Assembly: GCF_910592395.1 (NCBI RefSeq)
Contig: NC_088315.1
Coordinates: 930,501-994,500, forward strand
Direction of reading: 5' to 3'
Length of the DNA: 64,000 nucleotides
From: Lineus longissimus
Lineage: Eukaryota; Nemertea; Pilidiophora; Heteronemertea; Lineidae
The notes beneath the pieces were generated by a model. The model did not search any database. It saw nothing but the letters and a program-made list of their open reading frames with translations, and was not told the origin of the DNA. A program made the position numbers and the translations under genes. Shown here one piece after another: positions 24,545 to 33,800 of the stretch (its first letter is position 1; each line of letters opens with the position of its first letter).

Positions 24545-24699
24545 AGTTCGGTTATTTTATGCCGTATCGCACAGCGTAGAGCTTCCTTGCACCATTGCCC
24601 AAGGATGGACTTTGTCTTGATGGATGGTGCGTAGTTCACCAGCTTCAACGGGGTGAATGATTTGGGGCGGGCATCGTGCGCGGGGTCAATGAAGGTGAG
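24541..24699 (-). CDS. Candidate terminal exon with coding-like codon use
   Basis: On the minus strand GCTGCCAATTTGTCTAG immediately precedes 52 codons in phase 0 that end in TAA at 24541-24543. The TAG of the acceptor is in frame, so the open stretch begins exactly at the splice-like site. Third positions are strongly G/C (runs such as GAC CCC GCG CAC, then CTG GTG AAC TAC), unlike the AT-rich flanks. The other frames I checked here are closed. The peptide starts LTFIDPAHDARPKSFTPLKL and ends RCAIRHKITEL. It is basic and has no membrane segment or recognised motif. It would be the last coding exon of a minus-strand gene whose upstream exons I could not find. Confidence 0.35.
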   Translation of the reverse strand, partial: LTFIDPAHDARPKSFTPLKLVNYAPSIKTKSILGQWCKEALRCAIRHKITEL

Positions 24700-25790
24700 C
24701 TAGACAAATTGGCAGCCGTTATTATCATTGTGGATAGGCCAAAAGGGAGATGACGACAAAGTACAGTGTGGAAAATTTCTCAAGGTTCGGAAAATACTTT
24801 TTATGAATTTGCTTTCTTTCTCTTAAATACTCTCAGTGTAATACGACATAAACGTATTGATATCAAAACCGATTTTGAGTCTTTTGAGAGAAAGACAATG
24901 CTTTGCAACCTTATTTAACAAATGAAAAGTGCAGAACACTGGAGAACAACAGGCGAACCGCACATACATACGAGACTTCTCAGACATGTCAGAGGTTGAG
25001 CAACACTATGCCCATCGTGGCGAATGACTCTCCTTTGCCTAATGCTTGGTGTTCGTCATTAGAAGCTTTTAAACTTAAGAAGTAAATGCGAACGAATTAA
25101 GAGTAGAATTGCTTCGGTATACCTGTACGGATATCAAAATGATGAAGAGTTCACTAAACCAATGTTATGCTTACGGATAGAAGCTTAACTACCTCTAGAA
25201 GTAATAAAATAGGCCTATACCCAAACAACAAAGATATACATGTACCTTATAGTTGCACTGCTACTTAATATTGATACGAATATGTGTGTATGTATCATAC
25301 AAGAAGAGGTTTCATGACAGTCAAAAAAGAAAGTATCATACGAGAAGAAGTTACATTACAGACAACTAAAAGAAAGAAGTACATGCTATCAATTGTTACA
25401 GTAGAAGTACATACCTTGAAGTAAACGTTTATATCCACTAAAAAAGGAAAGCTTGAAATCCGTGTTGTGGGATGTGCACTCACCACACAAGATTAACTCA
25501 AGACTAAATCAAATTCTCCGTTTATCCTGAAAGTCTCAAGAGCCCAATGCAAAACCTCCCGTCCAGAATCTTCAAAGCAATGATCCTTTTATCTGTTAAA
25601 CCATAAAGTTCACAGGGTGAAGGGTCAATAAAACCGAGACTAGACAATCCGGACAATATAAACACGGTTTACAAGAGGATGGACGTATTGTCAGTTATTC
25701 CGGCTTTGTGTTAACAGTGCCGTATTGGCACGATATCCATATACAGAATCCGTTACAGCCAAATAATTTGCTTTGCTACGACAGCGTGAG
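24700..25790. other. No supported gene
   Basis: Unique sequence. TAGGCCTA occurs near 25212 within GGCCTATACC context, one of several such octamers in the window. Confidence 0.45.
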
Positions 25791-25799
25791 CAGAAATGA

Positions 25800-25957
25800 A
25801 TATTGAACTTGGGCACAAACTCGCGCGTGTACTCATGGCGGCGAAGTTTGTGACGTCAGGACTGCAGCGCCTGGGCGACGGTGTAGCAACGTTGAGTAGG
25901 TTTCAAGCAGGATCACTAATTTCACCACGAACAGCGAAAGCAAAGTGATAGCATTGG
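25800..25957 (+). promoter_or_regulatory. CpG-rich promoter-like stretch and possible first exon with a 37-codon upstream ORF
   Basis: CpG dinucleotides cluster here (CGCGCGTG near 25822, then many up to 25890). A full palindromic cAMP-response element TGACGTCA sits at 25851-25858. An ATG in good context (CTCATGGCGGCG, 25835) opens a 37-codon frame ending at TGA 25946-25948. The peptide starts MAAKFVTSGLQRLGDGVATL and has few acidic residues, as mitochondrial presequences do. Ten bases later ATTGG is followed by GTGAGT, a strong donor. The simplest reading is a first exon whose short frame is an upstream ORF. Alternatively the frame was once the main coding start. The CRE lies inside that frame, so it may be coincidental. 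Confidence 0.4.
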
Positions 25958-26032
25958 GTGAGTTTGGTTTCTTGGTTTCTTTTTACATGGGAATGTCTTC
26001 AGGAGATAACGATTACCTGATTTTTCTCTTAG

Positions 26033-26371
26033 GCCAGCATTTAAAACATTCGTATTAACCAAATGGCAGTTGTTGAAAGCAGGTGCGGGTCAGAACAACT
26101 GAAACTGAGAGGCAAGGCACGAATGCAAGATGGTAGTGAAATTGTTTCCCAGGAATTTTATGGAAGACTTTTTTACCCATTAACCGTCCTTGTCAGAAAA
26201 CATGTGCTTTTGGAATGGGCCTGTACATCACAACTCAAAATCAGCAGAAAAAGTAAAGTAAGCCAAGTTATGGGGCCAGAAAAAGCAACAGAGAGCTATA
26301 CCTTCCGTGTAATTGGGCAACGATTTTTTTTAATTGACAAAAACACTGGAGCTTATCTGGAGAAAAACTGA
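26033..26371 (+). CDS. Candidate second exon with a 102-codon ORF, product unknown
   Basis: GATTTTTCTCTTAG is a good acceptor at 26032. Thirty bases later ATG at 26063 lies in a strong context (ACCAAATGG) and opens 102 codons to TGA at 26369-26371. The intron from the 25957 donor would be 75 bp. The product starts MAVVESRCGSEQLKLRGKAR, is basic and mostly hydrophilic, and has a central segment FYPLTVLVRKHVLLEW. There is no signal peptide or recognised domain. A GCAG/GTGCGG donor-like site near the start could shorten the exon. The arrangement promoter, short first exon, small intron, ATG in context is the most gene-like in the window. The ORF length alone is not significant. Confidence 0.35.
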
Positions 26372-28235
26372 CTGTTAATCTGGTCTTGACTATGTATCCG
26401 ATGCCAAAAGAATGATCCAACTCAGACATGACTTCGATGTCAAAAGCAGATGATGTTATTTGTCATTTGATATATGTTATTTTCATCGAAGTTGAGACCA
26501 CCGCAGAACCAAAACAGATATGAAGGCCGAGACGAACACAGTTGTCAAAGAGGACCCCACGAATAGAAATAATCTATAAATACGTTAATGCTGTGTAAGA
26601 TCTTTGTTCTTCAAACATTCTACGTGTCATCATCTCTTCTTTTTATCGGAAAAAACTCAGTCATTCAAAGAAGTATAAGCTATTTGATGTGATCGGTTCT
26701 GTGCAATTTGTCTGAAGCTCAAAACTGAACTTAGACAACGCTTTGTTTGAAATGCAGGTCTTATTACTTTGAACATTCCGCAGGGACTACATGTGAGCGC
26801 ATATTGTTTAAACAGAGAAATCAACGAAAGAAGTGGTGATGGGAACAAAGTCAAGGTGAACTTTCCATGACCTAACACCAATTGCATTTTCTTTCACCAA
26901 ATTAAATTTTAGTTATTTTCGGCAACAGCTGAAAAAAGTTGAAATTTATTTACTAATTTAACAGACTAATTACGATAAATGGCATGCATATTTAGGCAAG
27001 CTGTGAGACCCACTATTTCTTTTGCTGTAAGCTATAATGTTGTCTTGGTTCACGCAGTCGCTGGGTGTTGTTTTTACTGTGTTTGCATAAATAAGCCTAT
27101 TCCATGTCAGTCAATGTATAACATATTAATGACGATAAAAAGCAATGTTTACCCACTTCGAGAAGTTACCACGTATCAAGAAATGTACAACCATGAATAT
27201 GATGACCGTTCACGCGTTTCTCACAAATAGGATAAACGCCCCATCTGCATCCGAAATATTATTTCTGTAGCCTGAAGCTTGGATTTAAATGCGAGTTCAT
27301 TTGTGCAAATCGTACGATAGCTGTCATTCATTGAATATTTCACGTGTAGTCCGAACAATGCGCCAGATTATCACAAAGGGCCCATGCCATGTTAACAATT
27401 AATGGAGATTTCCGTTCAAGAATAGCAACATGTTTCCCGTTCACTGTGAATTGAAATCGCGAAAATCGTGGCTTTTGTTCTTGCATGGGATGGAAAAAAT
27501 TGCTAATAACGCGCTACATGTGACCAGGTGGCATGCGGCTCTTAGCAGGCATTGTACGAGTTTACATTGTCGTATCAAGTTTCAGCATTGACTCATATCG
27601 CGCAGTGCATCCGAAGTACAACCTCAGTAATTGTGCAACTGTCCATCTGATGCACGTGTTTTCAATTTCTAGTAAGGTTGGAAACAATATAGGTGGTAAT
27701 ATTCGCAATTCTGCTCAACAAGACGTGTTGTTTAGCGGCCGAGTCACCAAGACACACACCAAACCCGTCATAAAAAGGCAACTCGAGTGTCCGAGCATAT
27801 GGATCAAATTTCATTTCTAGAACTTGGCATCGGATGAATAGAGTCTATCTTCACTCTTTACCGACAAGTGCTCTTGAATTTGCCTTACATTGGCCACACG
27901 GATGCGATATTGGCCTCAAACAAGGCAATATCCTGACTATTTGAGCACCGTTGCCACAAAACAGTAATCTCATACATTGTCAGAATATCAATTAGCGACC
28001 TCGGACATTATTATGGCGTTTTCTATTTCATATTTTACTTCCGTTTTTCAAGCGTTTCCACAGTAGGCCTAATGATGGTATCGAACTGAGAGAGATTTCC
28101 TTCAAGGATGTGATGTGCAACCCCTTAAGGGCCAAAGGGCATTTGGCCCCAAGTCGACCCTGTCTGGCAGGCCGCGGCTGACTACGGGCTCAAATCGATA
28201 TCGATTTTGAAGGAATGAAAATAGGCCTAATAGCC
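26372..28235. other. No supported gene
   Basis: Open frames of 76-95 codons are within chance. I find no further exon that would continue the 26.0 kb candidate. Confidence 0.4.
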
Positions 28236-28630
28236 CCAAGTCTGGTCCAAGAGGTTGAGAAATCTTGAAAATCGCTCTCTCATTAACAATTGCATATTTA
28301 TATTAATGAAACCTACCTCAAATGGATTTTCCCAGCTTGTCCCACCGTCTTTGCTCCGACTACAACCACACCAGAATTGTTGACTTTGCAGCAAGATACC
28401 TTTCCTGTGCTAAATGCAACGAAATGCACTGGCAGACAAGTTGCGTCATGCATGACGCAACGTCATTTTTGAGTGGTTGTGGTCAATACAAACTTTGGAA
28501 TGGAATAGAACGCTGGGACAAACTAGAAAGATTCATTTGAGGTAGGTTTCATTTAAAACCATCAGAAATTATGAATTTGAGAGCGATTTTCAAGATTTCT
28601 CAACATCTTGGACAAGACGATAGCCATCTT
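28236..28630. repeat. Foldback element: long imperfect inverted repeat around a 22-bp perfect palindrome
   Basis: The left arm (about 28236-28345) and right arm (about 28513-28630) are inverted copies. They share GTTGAGAAATCTTGAAAATC, then a CGCTCTC block, and after a small length difference ATGAAACCTACCTCAAATG, then a TTGTCCCA block. Inner flanks match more weakly (CTACAACCAC against GTGGTTGTGG). At the centre, 28440-28461, GTTGCGTCATG is followed by its exact reverse complement. The arms differ by about 40 bp in distance from the centre, so one arm has an insertion or deletion. Short frames with cysteines lie across it, but they follow from the fold and are not called as genes. Confidence 0.8.
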
Positions 28631-28764
28631 CAAATTGTACGCTTTTGTGATTATTTGACCATCGGTTCATCTTCAACTGAGAGAGCTATTTATGTTCCAG
28701 TCTCAATCCCAGCAAATCCTTCGGTAGTGCTGGCGCAATTTTTGACCACACAACGCAAAAGGAG

Positions 28765-28977
28765 ATGGAAGCGCGCGACTGGGACATAACAGGTCAATAC
28801 ATGATGAACGAAGAGCCGATTACCACAAACCAATGCAGAAAAAAACGAAAATACAGAGAAATCTGTCTTCCATTTTATATCATGTTTGCATCTGTTATCA
28901 TTACCTTACTCGCTGCTACTCAAATTGTGTGTTTAGTTATTAACGGTAAACACAAAGGTTTTAAGCATGAAACCTAA
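28765..28977 (+). CDS. Candidate type II membrane protein, first exon or 70-aa microprotein
   Basis: The frame starts at ATG 28765, with further in-frame ATGs at 28801 and 28804, and ends at TAA 28975-28977. The product has a polar N-terminus, a basic cluster (CRKKRKYRE, about residues 24-32) and one hydrophobic span of about 25 residues (from ICLPFYIMFASVIITLLAAT to VCLVI). A short basic tail follows. Positive charge before the span predicts a cytoplasmic N-terminus. GTAAAC at about 28946 could act as a donor right after the span, as in first exons of type II proteins. If unspliced it would be a 70-residue tail-exposed protein. Family unknown. A membrane-like span alone can arise from T-rich DNA, but the basic flank is less expected. 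Confidence 0.3.
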   Translation: MEARDWDITGQYMMNEEPITTNQCRKKRKYREICLPFYIMFASVIITLLAATQIVCLVINGKHKGFKHET

Positions 28978-29282
28978 TCGGTTGAATCTTTGTATTAATT
29001 TTTTCATGGCAGTGTCAACAAATTTGGTCTTTAGAAAAAGGCGCTCATATTACAAAAGAGTAAACACAGATTTGGATTCTTTTTCGTAAATATTTTTCCT
29101 GTTGTCTCGAATTACTAAAATCAGACCTCCATCTATGCGATGCATGCTCGATTTTCGGCCAGGCATTGCGATATGTACGAGACCAGGCTTTGGGAACAAC
29201 TTACCAAATCCGCCGAGTTTCTCCAAGGGTAGTCACCCAAAGTACCTCTGTATCAAAATGAAACTTTCTGTCAAAACTAAAT

Positions 29283-29300
29283 GGGGGGGGGGGGGGGGGG
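29283..29300. repeat. Homopolymer of 18 G
   Basis: An uninterrupted run of 18 G residues. It may form quadruplex structure and is a likely place for length error. Confidence 0.95.
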
Positions 29301-29540
29301 CTTTTGACATACACTTGTTTCAAATAAATAAGTAACATAAAACGTTAAGAAAACTTTGTTTTGTTGGTAGGGCTGCGTGTACATACACCAAATCCAATAC
29401 GGATCAAGAATTTCCCCAAGTTTTCTAGGTAACATTATCTTGTCTAAAAAAACACATCCTTGACATGCTTCCATCAATTAGTGTAAAACGGAAAACCTGC
29501 AAGTGTGTCATTAGTCGCCTGCTGCTAATTATCACCTTAG

Positions 29541-29807
29541 AAACCCAACTCAGCGCATGTTGTGAGAGACAATAATTTCAACGACTGCCTAATTCAAATA
29601 ATTCTCGATCCTGTCATGAGCAAGGATGGTTCTCATATGAAAAAGGAGACTGTTGGCTATCACTTTACTACCCGAACAGAATATTTTATATCTCTACTTG
29701 CGTTGGGAGTGCAAAAGCTCCAGGGGAGGTCAGTCATGTTGCAAGTTGGTCCATTTAAACTTGACCACAAATCTTTAGTGAAACGTGTAATGCATGTACA
29801 GCCATAG
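29541..29807 (+). CDS. Candidate terminal exon, 88 codons, product unknown
   Basis: An acceptor-like AATTATCACCTTAG is followed in phase 0 by 88 open codons to TAG at 29805-29807. A strong GTGAGT donor-like site lies a few bases after the stop (29822). The peptide starts KPNSAHVVRDNNFNDCLIQI and ends SLVKRVMHVQP. It is mixed polar and aliphatic, with no signal peptide or recognised motif. The candidate membrane exon at 28765 would donate in phase 1, and that phase meets an early stop here, so the two do not join directly. The candidate could be real or a chance frame. Confidence 0.22.
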   Translation, partial: KPNSAHVVRDNNFNDCLIQIILDPVMSKDGSHMKKETVGYHFTTRTEYFISLLALGVQKLQGRSVMLQVGPFKLDHKSLVKRVMHVQP

Positions 29808-30119
29808 TAGTTCTAGTTAAGGTGAGTGGTATTTGTCAGCAACCACGAAAATGGCGCTATTGCTAATTGCTAAAGGAAAAGTTATAGTCATGAGATTCGT
29901 GCACTGCCTCAAGCTAGTCTAAAGATGGGACATGTGGCCATGAAAGCGCACACGCACTGACGAAACCTTAATGGACGCAACTGATAATGCCATCTGTACT
30001 CCTTTAGTAATTCGAATTCTGCACCCACATTTAAAGAACAGAATTTCTTGCGACCAAGTCTAGTTTCAAATATTCATATTGAAAGAGTAATCACGTGTTG
30101 TCATGGTATTTTAAGTCAA

Positions 30120-30826
30120 AGCTAACATGCATGCATAAGAACCCTAACGGACAATTTAGAAAACACTAACGCCCATCCGCCATGTTTTTTACGACCGGTC
30201 AGCCATGTTTCAAAAGACCTCAGATACGATAGACTACCAGCAGGCCGCAGTGGCGCTACCGTATTCACCAAGCGAACATTGGATGTGGACCCTGCGCCAT
30301 GATTGCCACCTCATCAGACAGTTCCTCAAGACACGCATGGTTTTAATACTAGCAAAGCGGGAAATTGTTTTGCATCTTTCAAACTCGTAAAAAAGCTAGG
30401 TGCTCGTATAATCATCGGAGGGTGTCATGTTCATCTCATGATGATGTATCTTATGAATTCACTTTGCCAATATTGTAAAAGGTCGAATTTTAAAGGCCTC
30501 TTTAAAACTGAAAATGGTACAGATGGCACAAAATGCGCCATTATGTTAGTATAAAAATGAAAAATATGTTCACTGAAAACAACAGCCTCATGGCATAGTG
30601 GGTATGATGTTAATGATCAAGCGGCGAGGGTTCCAAGTTCGAACCCCTCGAGGAATTTTTTTTTTTTTTTTTTCACGAAAGCGCCTCAGTGGCCTGTCTC
30701 GTCTGTGCCGTCAAGTGAGACCAGTCGCTGGGTGGCTATCATTTTTCAAGTCAGTTGGTCGTCTGGTGGTCGGGCGTTAGTGTTTCCTAACTTGGCCGTT
30801 AGGGTTTTTAAGCATGTATGTCAGCT
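30120..30826 (+). mobile_element. TTAA-type non-autonomous DNA element with internal tRNA-like module, copy 1
   Basis: The element has terminal inverted repeats of about 60 bp. The left end reads AGCTAACATGCATGC and then AACCCTAACGG and ACACTAACGCCC. The right end carries the inverse of the same blocks. It is about 707 bp. The flanking four bases are TCAA and ATAA, each one change from TTAA. A second full-length copy in opposite orientation lies at 40143-40898, and its flanks are exact TTAA on both sides. TTAA duplication is typical of the piggyBac superfamily, but the terminal bases here are AGCTGACATG rather than the usual CCC. No transposase is encoded. Short frames inside (for example one with CHLIRQFLKT) are shared by both copies only as DNA homology. 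Confidence 0.85.
30586..30673 (+). ncRNA. tRNA-derived Pol III-like module inside copy 1
   Basis: TGGCATAGTGGG at 30591-30602 resembles a Pol III A box and AAGTTCGAACCC at 30635-30646 resembles a B box. The spacing of about 44 nt is within the normal range. The DNA cannot fold into a proper tRNA: the T-arm is displaced into a GGTTC/GAACC hairpin, and no acceptor stem is seen. An uninterrupted run of 18 T (30656-30673) follows directly, in the position of a Pol III terminator. The module resembles a SINE head captured by the DNA element. Whether it is transcribed is unknown. Confidence 0.6.
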
Positions 30827-30830
30827 ATAA

Positions 30831-33800
30831 GGCGACGAACATGTCACAGTTAGAATATCATATCACCCAGACCAATGCCACCTTAACTGTCAAGCCCTGA
30901 TATTACGCCACTGTGCCAGACTTTCGTATCGAATTAATTATCATCATAACTCGTCAAACACTAGTGTCTCCTTTGTTCTGAACATTCCAGACTATGGCAA
31001 ATCATCTGGCTTGATTTCTAATCAATTTCTTAGACTCATCGAAATAGGTGATTGGTATCTTAATTGGATTATGATGGGATTCTTCATAACTGTGTTGTGA
31101 CATTACCTGAGAGCCAACGGAACGAACCACAAACACCTATGCTACAAATTTTAGGGTTTAGTCAAACATCCAACAAGCTCAGAAATTACTTCGCGTAGCC
31201 ATTTTCAGAGTTTGCAAATCGGACGCTAAAAACTACCTGAAGTAGCCACTGGAATAATTGCTTTTAGGCGAATTATGGAGATTTGATTTGATGCTGGTAA
31301 TACTATCTGGAAAAGGTATCGCAGTGAGCTGACGCATCAACATGACGCACATTGCAAACACTGCTGGCTTATTCAATATTGCAGTTTACAACATCATTGT
31401 AAACCAAGTTGAGAGTTGGAAAGGACCGTGACACTTTATTCCAACTCTAACTCACCACTTAACGGAAGAGAGGATGAGCCCCATTTGGAGGTTCGAGTAT
31501 AAAACATTAGGATTTGTGATACGTTATACTCATCATAATAGGCTATAGCATCAGTTCTTAGCTTAATCAATGAAGGTTAGTACCAAGACCTAGTCTTCAC
31601 AGAGACATTTTCCTCCGTCGGCCTCGATGTACTGAATAAATGACTGAGTCCTTTAATGTGCTTTTAAGTCTTTGGCTTGGCCGATTGGTAGCCTACTGCT
31701 ACAAGGTGACTCTTACATTTAAGCAGTGCAACCAATGATGCATGGTTACTCGTCATATAGGGACAAGGTTACAATGTCACTTAACCATCTGAGGGTACTC
31801 AAACCCTTGCTACGACAGAAAAGTTGCATCGCCCTCTTGCAAACTACCTTTTCTACCGGAGACATAGACGAAATGATATGGTTCAACATTGACATTTCCA
31901 AAGTCATCCTTTAGATTACACATTGACCAGAAAGACAAAGGAATCGGCCCTCAGGGACAAGCAGTACACAGATGGCCTTATCTATCCATCAGTACCCATG
32001 TAGCATCCATTAATGGCCCGGCCATAATGTACTGGAGTATACTTTTCAGGGTCATATAGAAGTTATCGCTGTGTCTGACAATGCTTGGGGCAGTTGCTTT
32101 CAAGATCACAAAAGTGAGTTTTTCCTCCTTTACCGATTTCCAGACAATGTCAATTTGGAGCCCAGAACTGCCTCGGGAAATGACCTTACATGATTCTTAT
32201 ATGGTATAGTTATGGCAATCAGACTGTTACCAAAAATATTCCAAGAGATCTTCTTAGAGAGAATAAATCGTTGCCAAATATTCCAATAGATTATGGCGAT
32301 AACGAATTTTTGGTTACATTCATCACCTCTCCTCTACCCGACCTCATCACCCCATGATCTCCAATCTGTGGTTGTTCTCTATGCATATAAGGTATTTCTC
32401 ATTATATTGTTTCTTAGCTGTAAAGAACAAGAGAATATGCATCGATTATTCAAAAAATGATTAATTTTGTCCAGAACCTGCTGGTACTTGGGCTTGAAGT
32501 GGGTGACACATAATTGTGCTGCACTGGCAAAACATACAGTGGTTCAGGGAATCTGCAGTGTAGGCTATAGATTGAATACCACACAATGCAAAAAGAATGG
32601 CTGCCAATCGAAAATTCATTATCACATAATAGAGTGCCTCTTCCGGCCGTTATTGCGTGACAGCCAACAGTCATATCAGGACTGGGAATGAACGGTCCGT
32701 TCTTTGGCACCACGATGCAATTTGGGGACGTTTGGACCTAATGCATTTCATGATGTGTTGGCAATGGCGACGGTTGAGGACGCTGAATTCGAATTCTGTA
32801 ACCCTGGCGCCTATTTGATTCCACCAGCGCCACTTCTCAACATTGCTTAACTCTCCAAGAAGCCAATCGATGTCAAAATGAGAATTCCCCTTCCAGGACA
32901 ACCACGTTATAAAGGTTCGAGATGAGAAATCAATATCGATGTATTACCTATCCGATCTTGGTGGCAACCGACCATTGCATGTCTTGCACGCACATCTCAT
33001 ATTGTATCTCTACGTCGACATCAAGATTTTAGGGTGAAACGTACCCCAAAATAGACTCTGTCCAAGACTGCTTGACTCGCCTGTCATTTTCAGTTACCTT
33101 GATATTACGCGTTGACCAGAAGAATGCGCTCACGTTGGTACATTTCAGAATATTACTCGGACATCAATATCAAGGTGATCTGACGAAACAGATCTGCAAC
33201 GAATAGTTCATCCCATCCTGAGATCAACTGAATCTATCCTGAACATCTCAAGGACTGACTTCACCTTTATGTTTAGGAGATATGTATGGGAGATGACTAT
33301 TGGTGAAACGCGTTGGGGAATATTCCTAAAAGAATGAGATTAATCAAGGCTCCTCGATCACGGGACGCCTGATTTTAGTTGCCGCCGAAGTCATCATCAA
33401 TCATGGCAAGATATGACTACCAGGCAGCCTCTATTGAACTGATGTAATCTTTTAAGTTATTTTAATGGATGAACCGCGTCTATGTTGAGTCGCAAGTTAG
33501 CATGTTGTTGATGAAAAACACCATCATATTTCTCAGAGCACTGAACGTCAACATGATGGGGTCTGAAGCCCCACCATCAAGACAATCACCTCACCACACA
33601 CCTAATCTACGGAATGGTCACCATGCATTTTCTACCTCAACGCCTAAGGTCACTTCTGATTTCCTTATCATGTTATAAGGCCGGATCATTATTCTAATAT
33701 CATATAGTGATGCGAACAATTGTGATTGAGTGCGGCCCTACTGTCATGACTGTGATGTTCTGCGCAGGGAAATGTCCCCACACGCAAAGATAAACTAAAG

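Noticed and set aside
28290-28540. Cysteine/histidine-rich frames that look like a zinc-binding protein
   Set aside because: They lie across the foldback and its palindrome; the residues follow from inverted-repeat sequence.
30205-30390. Short frame with CHLIRQFL shared with the 40.6-40.9 kb region
   Set aside because: Sharing is explained by DNA homology of the two mobile-element copies. Similarity covers non-coding parts equally and the frames differ upstream.
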